Source of the DNA: Chloranthus sessilifolius
Lineage: Eukaryota; Streptophyta; Magnoliopsida; Chloranthales; Chloranthaceae
Assembly (NCBI GenBank): GCA_021018995.1
Contig: CM037597.1
Location: forward strand, 35,962,936-36,026,935
Reading direction: 5' to 3'
Length of the DNA: 64,000 bases
Position 1 is the first letter of the stretch; each line of letters begins with the position of its first letter. The notes beneath the pieces were generated by a model, which did not search any database, was not told the origin of the DNA, and saw only the letters and a program-made list of their open reading frames with translations. Shown piece after piece: positions 33,886 to 44,680 of this stretch. The position numbers and the translations under genes were made by a program.

Positions 33886-36800
33886 GTACTTTAACCATGT
33901 ATGAGAAAGGATGTTTCGTTGGATATGACGCTAGAGTGTTGATAGACCCAGGGTCTACCCACTCATTCGTCACTCCACGATTTGCCAAGAGGATGAAGAT
34001 TGTTCCAGAGGTGTTGAACTTCGTCCTATCTGTGTCTATTCCGACTGGAGAATTAATAGACACGGAGTTAGCTTGCAAATCCGTCGTTGTAGCAGTTCGA
34101 GACCTAGAGGTGCATGAATTGGAAGCAAAATTGATACTGCTGGACATGCAGGGGTTTGACGTGATCCTTGGCATGGGCTGGTTGGCGCAACACAGTGCAA
34201 CAGTCGACTGCAAGAACAAGGTCATCATTTTTAGACCCAACACAAGATCATTTCGGTTTCAAGGAGTCAGGTCGTCATCTATGCCACTGATCTCAGCAGT
34301 AAGGGCCGAGAAAATGATCAGAAAAGGCTGCGGCGGTTACTTGGCATTCTTGAAGGTTGATAAGGAAGAGAAGAATGTCATTTCGGAAATCGCAGTGGTG
34401 CGAGAGTTTGAAGATGTGTTCCCAGACGAATTGCCAGGGTTACCTCCAGAGAGGGAAGTGGAATTCGCTATCGACTTAGCGCCAGGAACGGAACCTGTCT
34501 CAAAGGCACCATATCGAATGGCTCCTACTGAGTTGAAGGAATTGAAGGAACAGTTACAAGAACTTATGGATAAAGGGTTTGTAAGACCAAGTGAGTCTCC
34601 TTGGGGAGCACCTGCCTTATTTGTAAAGAAGAAAGATGGGTAAATGCGTTTATGCATTGACTATCGACAGTTAAACAAACTAACTGTGAAGAACCGATAC
34701 CCGTTGCCGAGAATTGATGATTTGTTCGATCAACTGCAAGGAGCAAGGTATTTCTCTAAGTTCGACCTCAGGTCGGGATACCATCAGTTGAGAGTTAAGG
34801 CTGAAGATATTTAGAAAACTGCATTCAGAACACGGTATGGACACTACGAATTTTTAGTGATGCCGTTTGGGTTGGCAAACGCACCGGCGTCGTTTATGGA
34901 CTTAATGAACCGGGTGTTTAAACCACATCTGGATTCTTGCGTCGTAGTGTTTGTCAACGACATTTTGATATATTCCAAGTCAGAAGAGGAGCATGAGAAG
35001 CATCTAAGACTCGCTCTACAAACTTTGCGTGAACACCAACTTTACGCCAAACTCAGCAAATGCAAATTTTGGTTAGAAGAGGTTAGCTTTTTGGGACATG
35101 TCGTCTCCAAGCATGGTGTCACAGTGGACCCGTTCAAAATCGAAGCAGTAGTGAATTGGGAACAGCCTAAGACAGTGACCGATATCCGTAGTTTCCTTGG
35201 ACTGGCAGGTTACTATCAACGTTTTGTTGAGGGGTTTTCAAAAATATCGGGACCTCTCACAAGATTTACAAGGAAGGATGCGAGATTCGAATGGAGTGAG
35301 GCGTGCGAGAAGAGTTTTCAAGAACTCAAAACGAGACTCACTTCAGCTCCAGTATTAGCGATTCCTTCAGGCAGTGGGGGAATCGCAGTGTACAGTGATG
35401 CTTCATACAATGGTTTGGGTTGCGTGCTCAACCAACACAAGAAGGTGATAGCTTACGGGTCGAGACAGTTGAAAGAACATGAGAAGAACTATCTGGCACA
35501 TGACCTAGAGATAGCAGCAGTCATATTTGCGTTGAAGATTTGGCGACACTATTTATACGGTGAGACCTTCGAGATTTTCACCGATCATAAAAGCCTCAGA
35601 TACTTGTTCACACAGAAGGAACTAAATATGAGACAACGCAGATGGATGGAGTTTCTTAAGAACTATGACTGTTCCATACAATATCATCCAGGTAAGGCTA
35701 ACGTAGTAGCCGATGCCCTAAGTCGAAAGGGTCCAGCTCTGTTGGCCAGTTTGGTTCTGAGTATGCATAGATGGAAGTTGTTTGAAGATCTTTCGATGTA
35801 TGATGCAAATATTGAGCCACGCGCTACAGGGGCCTTTTTGGCTAACATATCAATGAGACCAGTAATATTCGAGCACATCCATGAGCTACAGATGAGGGAC
35901 TCAGCGTTAATGAAGAGTCGTCAAGATGTAACTGAGGGCATCAGATCAGATTTCTCAATCAAGGAGGATGGTTCCTTGTTGTTCAAGGGTCGACTCTGTA
36001 TTTCGGACAATATTGAGCTAAAGCGAACTATCCTTGACGAGTCACACAAATCAAGTTACGCGATACACCCAGGCAGCACGAAAATGTACCAAGATCTGAA
36101 AAGGAATTACTGGTGGAGAGGTTTAAAACAAGATGTAGCAGAATACGTTTCACGATGGTTGACGTGTCAACAAGTGAAGATTGATCATAGACACCCTGCA
36201 GGATTGTTGCAACCTCTACCAATACCAGAATGGAAATGGGAATCAATATCTATGGATTTCATCGTTGGACTACCACGTACGGCAAAGAGATATAATGCCA
36301 TCTGGGTAATCGTGGACCGACTGACCAAGTCAGCACACTTCCTACCTTACAACACGATGTATACAACAGGAAAGCTAGCGGAACTCTATATGAAGGAAAT
36401 AGTACGCCTACACGGAATCCCAAGTAGCATTGTCTCCAATCGAGATTCGTTATATACATCAAAATTCTGGAAGAAGTTTCAGGAAGGGATGGGGACACGA
36501 TTAGATTTCAGTTCAGCTTTCCATTCGCAATCAGACGGACAAACAGAACGGGTAAATCAAGTAATAGAAGACATGCTCAGAGCTTGTATGTTGGAAATGC
36601 AAGAATCATGGGATCAATATTTACCGTTAATCAAATTTGCATATAATAACAGTTTCCAAACAAGCATCAGAATGGCACCATATGAAGCATTATACGGAAG
36701 AAGGTGTAAATCGCCCATCAATTGGGAGGAAACCGGTGAAAAATTTGTTTTAGGGCCCGAGTTGCTGACAGAAAATGCCACAGTCGTCCGAATCATTAGG

Positions 36801-37288
36801 GAGAAACTTAAGTCGGCTCAAAGCGAAGCGAAAAGGTAGCTTATAATACCGATTATAAGGTGGGTGAACACGTGTTTGTCAAGGTATCACCTATGAAGGG
36901 CGTGATGAGATTTAGAAAGAGGGGGAAATTGAGTCCACGATATCTTGGACCATTCGAAGTTTTGGGCCGAGTTGGTGAAGTTGCATATCGCATCGGCTTA
37001 CCTCCGGTGTTCGATCGAGTACATAACATTTTCCACATTTCTATGCTCAGGAAATATGTGAATGACCCTTCCCACATTTTGAAAGGTCAATCACTAGAGA
37101 TGTGTGAAGACATGAGCATGATAGAAGAGCCGATAGAGGTACTGGATAGAAAGGAGCAAGTACTACGCACCAAAATCATTCCCTTAGTATTTGTTCGATG
37201 GAAGAATCATCCGACCGAAGAAGCAACATGGGAATGGGAGGCTGATGTCAAAGAACAATACCCCAAGTTGTTTGAGAGAGTCAATTAG
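33886..37288 (+). pseudogene. Tekay-type Pol: protease, RT, RNase H, integrase, chromodomain
   Basis: Protease: VLIDPGSTHSFV near 33935. RT: from about 34500, with stops at 34641 and 34812, [12 protein letters not shown] at 34860, and FVNDIL where the catalytic pair is normally aspartates (YVDD/FIDD type), so one is Asn. RNase [11 protein letters not shown] (35390) to ADALSR (35710). Integrase: zinc-binding part with the first Cys replaced by Trp (VSRWLTCQ, 36150-36170), core MDFIVGLP (36255), VSNRDS where the second catalytic Asp is Asn (36435), and DGQTERVNQ. The frame breaks at 36839 and resumes with GPFEVLGRVG (36950) and a C-terminal chromodomain (FVRWKNHPTEEATWEWE, 37190-37245) that would target histone-marked chromatin. 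Non-functional. Confidence 0.92.
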
Positions 37289-37938
37289 AATTGTTTGTAA
37301 ATAGTGGCGTCACATAACACTTTGATTTCAAGTATAAATTTCTATATTTTTCTACCTTAAACTGTTTGTTACGGCGGACTCCTCATGCGTTTCCGATCAC
37401 AGTGTCCTTAAGTAATGTTCGGGGTGATTTGGATCACCATGTTTCCGAACGTAAGAACGGAGGAAGACAGGATACGAGCTTATGGATGACTGAATCATGT
37501 GATGGGCTCGCTTGAGCGAGAATTCACACTCGCTCGAGCGCGAGCTACATAAAATAACAAACGTGACGTATTTTGGGCTCACTCGAGCGAAGAATAGTGA
37601 CCGCTCGAGCGAGGTGTATTTGTCGCTCGAGCAAGGATTCCAAGCCGCTCGAGCGAGGCCAAATTTATATGCCAGTTACCGTTTTGTGATCGCTCTAGCG
37701 ATAACTAACGACCGCTCGAGCGAGGACAGACTATATATAGTGGACAGATTGCTAAACACCCATTCCTTCTTCACGCGAGGAGTTTGGTGCCGAGCGAGGG
37801 TCTAGGGTTTTCAGTTTCAAGCATTTTCCGTCCGATTCAAGCCGGATTTGAAAAATCCGAACCGTCCAAACCATTTTCCTAGGTAAAATCTACCTTCTCC
37901 ACACTCCTTTACGTTTTTTTTTAAACTCTATCACTCTA
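37289..37938 (+). promoter_or_regulatory. Internal palindrome array and TATA box before the extra ORF
   Basis: Between pol and the extra ORF lie about nine CGCTCGAGCG-type motifs (37507-37725), then CGAGCGAGGACAGA followed directly by CTATATATAG (37731-37740). The LTR array contains the close match CGAGCGAGGACAGA followed by ATATATATAC (30531-30553). The extra ORF's ATG is about 200 bases downstream at 37939. I infer a second promoter derived from, or related to, the LTR block. Transcription is not shown. Confidence 0.55.
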
Positions 37939-39198
37939 ATGGCTTCTTCAAGCCCTAATCCCCAACCGAGGAAGCGAATGGCGACCCGATCGCCATCATC
38001 GCGAAACAAGGCACCACAACAACAACCACCACCACCACCGGCACCCATCCCGATCCAACTTGATGATTGGTGGGGCACGAAAGAAATGGAACCCGAGTGG
38101 GAAATTCATCCCTCGTGCTTTATTGATCTGACATCCACAAAATGGACATCGGATTTCCTGACAAACCACCAACTCCGACCCTTACACCATTTGGACCTCG
38201 GTACTATCCGAGATTAGTCCAATTATTTTATCAGACCCTCAAGACCAATGTAAATGAAGACACCATCCTCGTCACAATTGACGGGAAGGATCTGTCTTTT
38301 GGAGGCGGCGATGTATCCGTCGTCATGAACTGCCCTCTCACCTACACCCCGACCCCAAACACACAACCTCCACTTGTTGGGAACGTCGAGTTTCCGACGA
38401 TCATTGATGATATTACTGGCGGCACGTCCGCATCGGGTCAATCCATCACCCGATCCCAGTTACCACCAGACATGTGGTTTTTAGACATCATTTTCAAGAA
38501 AAATTTACACCCTACCGGTCATGACCAAGAGCGTCATGACACCTTTTTACGAGCCTTGCACTCCGCCTTCCACAATAGGTGGTTTAGCGCCCCAATGGTC
38601 GTCATTAAAGGCATGGGCATGCCTATAAAAGAAATGTTAGGGGCGTTATTCCTCTGCTGATCAACCGCCTCCCATACGCACGTCTTATATCTCGACTCCT
38701 CGATGCGCGTAACGGGAAGGATGGATTCAAGATCAACACCAATGAGTTGTCGCTTACCGATAACGTTGTACCCTACATAGCCCAAGACCTCAGCCGAAAC
38801 CTAAAGGGGCTTCAAAACAGTGTAAACAAGAAAAGAGATCGTCAGGCTGCAAGGCAGGCACCACAGCAACCATCAACAGGATTAGCTACTCCCTCCACTG
38901 TGCCTCCACCAAATCTGCATACCACCGACACCAGTATGTTAGGGGATATTCTCCAACAAGTACGGAAGACCCGACTCATCAGCGGCTCCAGGAGGCGCTT
39001 CTCATTGACCTCATGGGTCAGGCATATCCGCAAACGTACCGACAGCGGGTTGCGGCAATGAGAGATGCCATTTTTAGGACATCTAGTTCGGGCCAGGCTG
39101 CTAGGACCACTACAGAGGGTGCCACCCACGCTGGAGAGACCGTTGGTGAGGGCGAGGGAGACGATGACGACGATGAGTACGAGGAGGGTGACGACTAG
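37939..39198 (+). pseudogene. Extra ORF downstream of pol, unknown function
   Basis: Starts MASSSPNPQPRKRMATR (basic, proline-rich), then WEIHPSCFIDLTSTKW. After a frame change at about 38145 the frame gives FGPRYYPRLVQLFYQTL, VTIDGKDLSFGGGDVSVV and RHDTFLRALHSAFHNRW. A second break near 38660 leads to LSLTDNVVPYIAQDLSRNL, a glutamine/proline-rich stretch and a very acidic tail (GEGDDDDDEYEEGDD). It resembles the putative plant transposon protein group (Transposase_32) found as a third ORF in some plant retroelements. Two or three frameshifts break it. The role is unknown. The middle resembles the extra ORF at 22577-19968. Confidence 0.55.
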
Positions 39199-39624
39199 GT
39201 CACTATGGATATATATTTTTTTTAATATTGTGAAACTAAAAATTTTGTTGGTATGGTGAATGGTTGATACTGCTGTGACATGATTGTCACAAATTATAAT
39301 TAGTGGCCACTAAATATTTGTTTTATATATATATATATATATATATGTTTTGATTAGATGAGTCTGATAGAATGACTGTAGAACGTGACAAAAGTTTTCA
39401 TGCGTGGTGTGGTGTGAACATCTTTTCAATTCTAATAATGATCGTTTATCAGGTTCTAAACTCATCAGGCCGTTTCAGGTGATTGTATTACTGTCGGTAC
39501 AAACACTTGTAATCTTTAAATAGATCTTTTCGGGTCACTGGACCATACGACTAACTAATAAATGAGTAATGAGTTAATCAAGGACACAGCCGTAAAATAT
39601 GTAGTCACATTAAGGTGGAGTGAA
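39199..39624 (+). other. 3' untranslated part of the Tekay-like element with purine tract
   Basis: Non-coding. A TA microsatellite lies at 39326-39347. The purine-rich AAGGTGGAGTGAA ends at 39624, directly before the 3' LTR, and serves as the polypurine tract for plus-strand DNA priming. Confidence 0.7.
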
Positions 39625-41850
39625 TGTAACAACCCCAGATTTTCGAAACCGTACAAGCCATATGCCACGCACGTGTACATGTGGTTCACAAGGAAACCTG
39701 GGTCAACATATACACACCGTGTGTATATGTGTGTAACATATTATATTTTTCCCTTCCTTTCACTATATAAGTGAAAATGGAGAGAAGTCTCTCCCCTACG
39801 TAACATAATTTAAACCTAAATAGAGAGGAGAAAAATAGAGAAAGAGAAAGGAGAGTCTTGTAGAGAAGAAAGGCTAAGGCCTTGTTGGAGTGTAAACCGG
39901 TGGAAGACCTGGAGAGGTCGGACCAGAAACGTAGAGATCTCTTCGAAGTAACAGGGATTCGAACGTTAGATCGAACCGATTACGAGATCCGCCGATTTAG
40001 GTAAGAGATAATACTTGATAAGTGCTTAGGTATATCTTAATGATAACCTACAATGTATTGGGCAATGGCCGATTAATTATATTTAAGATTTAAGGAAATA
40101 GGATAGATTTCTTGAAGAATCACGGATGAAGGTTTCCGCTCCTCGCTCGAGCGATCTAAACATCTCGCTCGAGCGAGGACAGAATATATATACCTGAGAA
40201 TAAGTACGTTCTGGGCTCGCTCGAGCGAGACCCATATAGAAGGAATAAGCTCGCTCGAACAAGGTATCACTTTAGGCTTCAGACACCTCGCTTTAACCGC
40301 TCGAGCGAGGCTTGGCAACCGCTCGAGCAAGGTTAAGAGGTCGCTCGAGCGAGGCTAAGCAACCGCTCGAGCGAGGTACCAAAACTAAATTAAATTTCTT
40401 TTATGTATACAAATATACCTCATGTGAACTATGCGCTCCAGGAGTGCTAGTGACCACTGGTGACCATTCTAAGGCATGTCCTTTCACATGAAATGTAGGT
40501 TGACGTGAGATCAGTACGTGTCATCACTACGAGAAAGGACCACTGGGTTTTGCCTTGAGGTAGGGAACCTTATCGAAATATGTAAGTTGTTCAATTTCGC
40601 ATATGTGTAGTACAGATCTAATTGTTAAACTAAGTATCTCATCATGTCACATAAATAAAGCGTGCGTGTGTAGACTTCAGAAAATGAAGCCAGAGGTCCC
40701 AAGGGGACGCAAGAACTACAAGATGAATACTTATATGATACGATACATCAGTAGCATCCCAGGGGTGCAGATGAGAATCAGTGGGGAAAAGAAAGTAAGG
40801 TGATAAGGCCTAATATATTAAAAATTAGCACAATCACGGTGAATAACTATATGTAAAGCACACTTGATATTTTTGTTATTTAAGGTTTGTTTAGAATACC
40901 CCACCGACGTGGCGGGATACCCACGACTGACTCGACAGGATGTCCGTGACCGGCACGACGGTTAATCCGTATACAGTAGCACTTCCCAGGGATGTAGATT
41001 TAATAGTAGACCCCGCCACCTAGGAGAAAGGGGCTTGGGGCAGTATTCCCAGGGAATACAAAATTGATAACTGTCTAGTTAGACGACGATGGTGGGTATT
41101 CCATCGGGGCTCGATGATATATTGCTCGGGGACTATTTAAGTTAAAGAGTTAAGTTATTAGGCCGAATTCACAACTAAACGAGTAAGATGAGAAAGAACA
41201 AAACCATGCAAAGTAAGTAGTTGTATTCATCTTTTCCTTCAGTTATTTCGATTGTCCTTCCAGATAGTAACAGCAGATAAACTGTATTTTTCTTTTACTG
41301 CACAACATATATGTCAGAATTAATCTATATGTTCTTTACGTTTCTCTACTGAGCTAGGATGTAGCTCACCCCTTAGACTATACGTTGCAGGTGCAACACT
41401 CGCGGCAGCACAGGCTTCGAGAGACGTTGATCCAAAAGGTTCGAATTTCGCGGCCGGAGAAGAGTTAGAACCTCCTCCTGAGGAATTCTTTTAGAAGTTC
41501 TTTACGTTTAGAAGTGGTGAGTAGAGAGTACTCGTGGCTTGGCATGTCAAGTCCTTTCTTTTAAATGTAATTAAGTACTATACTTTCCTTTTGACGAACC
41601 ATCAGGGGTGATATGATTGTCACCAATGGTTCGGGACAGTTCCTTTGCTCATGAATTGGCATGAGACCGGAACTGTCTGTTGGTTGCTAGACTTTGTTGA
41701 AACACGGAGAATTAGTTAGTTCAAAGCTTTAGTATTTTGAATTGTTGGCTTTTACTTGTTACTTGATGTTCCGCATAGATTTAAGGTGCATGACCTTGAG
41801 GGTCGTGCTGATGGCACGGATTTTGGAGCGATGAAATTTGGGCTGTCACA
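39625..41850 (+). repeat. 3' LTR of the Tekay-like element
   Basis: 2226 bases, nearly identical to 29978-32231 over most of its length. It has small deletions (about 22 bases in the palindrome array near 40308, 3 bases near 39915). A cluster of differences is confined to 40940-41010 (partner 31320-31400), where this copy looks more like the solo LTR at 4599-6991. Confidence 0.93.
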
Positions 41851-43094
41851 TTGTGATACTATACTTTCTATCATCCTCTGTTCTGTTTGGTTCTATCCAA
41901 CAGTAGCAGTCATCATCCTGGCCCTCTTTACTGGACAAGTTGTAATTTTATAACCCAACTCACCACTTTCCTTACACTTCCTTCTATGCTTCTTTAATTG
42001 TTCAATAATAACCTCCATCCAGACGTCATTATATGATTGTTACTTCGCGTACCTTTGGTGGCACATCGTATTGAATCTCACACGGTAATGTTGGCATGCT
42101 CTTGCAATGATATTCCTTCACTTGTCCGGGGGGAGCTGCCCGAAGAGGCCACAATACAGTGCGTCTTTTATTCTCCTCTTCTCTTTGAATGGCCTCTCTG
42201 CCTTCTAATAATTTCATCATCCCTCCTAATGTGTAATCCACCAAGCGAAGTGACTATAACTCCAACTGAATTGACTTAAGTCTAGCTTCTCTCACCTTTC
42301 ATATTTTCATCATAGATACAGAATTGGATTCCCCTTTCCTACCAACCCCCAAACATATAGTACTATATCTAGCGTCTTTCGTCCATCGATGTAGAATGTA
42401 CTTATATGAAATTTAGACTTCCTCTTCCTTGTAGTAAACATGAAAGATGTGAGAACACAACAAGCCCTCTGTCTCGAAATACTTGCAGTCATAAGTGGCT
42501 GAGGCATCTCCATATTTGAAATAAACTTTGAATGTTCGATTGCTATCCTCGGTGTCTTCCCCACCACTTCTACGCACTTCGTATACTTTAACATCCCCGA
42601 CTTCCTCTTCAGCCACCTTATGGGACTTAAAGGAGACAAACTTCTAAAACTCGGTGTGAAATGTATCGAACATGGTTCTCATATACACAGTAGCGGCATG
42701 TCTCTCGAATGAATTTCTGAACAAGAGATTCGTGTCGTAGTCATTGAGACGAAATCCTCTCTATTTTCTTTATTGCGACGAGATTGAATGGCAAGATCGT
42801 ATTGTTTGATAAATTTCATCAAACTCATCTGGGCAAAGACATAGATGTAGACACCCTCATTTTGCCCTCTCAGAGTACACGAATTCGTTTGGTCAGCCCT
42901 TGACCTTTTTAACCCTCGACTTGGGACCATGCAGCAGTACATGACTGAACACAAGCTGAAACAATAGCTCTATGGCTCAGATCCCAACGTAGGGAGGCTA
43001 TACACTAAGTAATAGTATATAGTCGGGATGCAGACTGAAACAATAGTCCTACATTCCATTCTTGAGACCATACTCGGACAACCCTGAATTAAGC

Positions 43095-43500
43095 ACCTGA
43101 AAACCCGCGTGTAATTCGATCACGCGCAGAACCACAAGCACGCGATCAGTCCCCTTTCAGACCAAACTTCCTTTCACAGACCGTTTCAAGACTCGATTAC
43201 GCGCCTAGAACCGGACGCGCGATTTGATTGAGCGCTACACTATCTGCGTGCAATTGGCCTATGCCCGACCTAATCTCCTACCCTTGACCCCTACGTTTCC
43301 TCGATTAAGCACTTCAGGTAACACGCTTAATTGGATTACGCACATCCCATCACACACGCAATTAGCCCTAATTTTGTTAGGACTAGGAAACCCGCTGAGT
43401 AATTCAGTCGGTCGCTCACTAAGTCGGTGACCAACTCAAAGAGATTAAGCACTAAAAAACTGGCACGTAATTCAATTAAATGCTCGGAAACAAGCGCATA
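43095..43500 (+). repeat. GCGTAATTCGATTACGCGC-type motif array
   Basis: About ten imperfect motifs combine GCGCGTAATTCGAT and CGATTACGCGC halves, for example CGCGTGTAATTCGATCACGCG near 43105 and CTCGATTACGCGCC near 43192. In contrast to the other LTRs, this array lies upstream of the TATA box. Confidence 0.7.
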
Positions 43501-43514
43501 ATTGAAGGAAAACC

Positions 43515-43565
43515 TATAAAAACTCTTTTTCTCGAAGAGAGAGAGAGAGAGAGAGAGAGAGGCTG
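43515..43565 (+). promoter_or_regulatory. TATA box and GA tract of the solo LTR
   Basis: TATAAAAA at 43515-43522 is followed 14 bases later by about thirteen GA units. The arrangement suits an LTR promoter and start of transcript on the plus strand. Confidence 0.5.
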
Positions 43566-44407
43566 CGAAATTTAGAGAGGAGAGGCCGTAAATTCTAAAA
43601 CCAGAGAGTTCCGAGAGCGAACCCCTTAGAGCAAATTAGCCATGATTTTGAGATTCGAACTTCGAGATTTCTCTCCGCAGCTCCGACCATAGGTAAAAAT
43701 TTAATTTTCTTTTAGACTTAGGATTTCCCCTTAGTTTAATTAATCAATTCTATTTCTAATTTTTAGATCGTAGCACCCTCTTCAAACTGAAATTCTCTAT
43801 ATCCAGTTCTAGTTCTCTGTTTTTAAAACCGGTCCTTAATCTAGCAGTCCGATATACCGACCTCATGCTCTGATTCTACTCTAAAATCTTAATCTATAGT
43901 CCTATCGTTAATTTCTGGTTTTGACTCTCAGAGTTCAGAACCAGTCATTAATCATACGGCTTGATTTTTTTAATTTCGGACTCAAATTCAGCCCTAAATT
44001 TTTAATTTATAATTTAATTCTATATTTTCATACCGTCAAAAATCTAAAAAAATATAAATTTCAGTTCATAACTTTAGTTTCTCAATCTAATTTCTTATTA
44101 TAATTTCGAATTCAATTCTAAAAATTCTCCTTTTATTATTTAACTATCGATCTATCTTTTATCTCAGCCATCCGATTTACCTAAGGGAGCTTACGGAGGG
44201 TACTCGGGAATGAGGCCAATCCTCCTTAGCATAACGAGCCACACCTCCCTTTTTCCGTCTATTTATTTCGTTTAATTTTATTTCAATAAAACTAACATGC
44301 TTATTTAACATCAGAATTTCCATAGAATTGGCATATTTAATTTAGTTAGAGTTTTATTCAAATCAGTACAATTCTAATTAGTCATAACATAATTAAGAAC
44401 GGTTGCA

Positions 44408-44680
44408 TTCCTAGTATAATTAGGGGACTAATATTAATTAGACTTCTAATAGGATTAGGAAACTAAATTAATTAGACCTCTAATAAGATTAAAACGTTTA
44501 AATTAATTAGACTCCTAGTGGGATTAGGAGACTTAATTAAATTAGACTCCTGGTAGAATTAGGAGACCCTTTCTTAATCAGACTCCTAGTAGGATTAGGA
44601 AACTAAATCAATCAGACTCCCAGTAGGATTAGAAGACTAAATTAAATAAAATCCCAGCAAGAATAAGAAAACCAAATCAG
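44408..44680 (+). repeat. 41-bp tandem repeat, about 7 copies
   Basis: The unit is close to AATTAGACTCCTAGTAGGAT followed by TAGGAGACTAAATT. Copies differ by a few substitutions and small length changes. Confidence 0.85.

Larger units (their letters stand above)
29978..41850 (+). mobile_element. Complete Tekay-like chromovirus (Ty3/gypsy), 11.9 kb
   Basis: It has two LTRs of 2254 and 2226 bases with TGTAAC...GTCACA ends, identical flanking TTGTG (29973-29977 and 41851-41855), a primer binding site TGGTATCAGAGCA next to the 5' LTR, and a purine tract before the 3' LTR. The internal order is gag with a zinc knuckle, protease, RT, RNase H, integrase and chromodomain, followed by an extra ORF (37939-39198). 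The LTR copies are nearly identical over long stretches, so the insertion is fairly recent. Stops, frameshifts and changed active-site residues make this copy non-autonomous. Confidence 0.93.
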
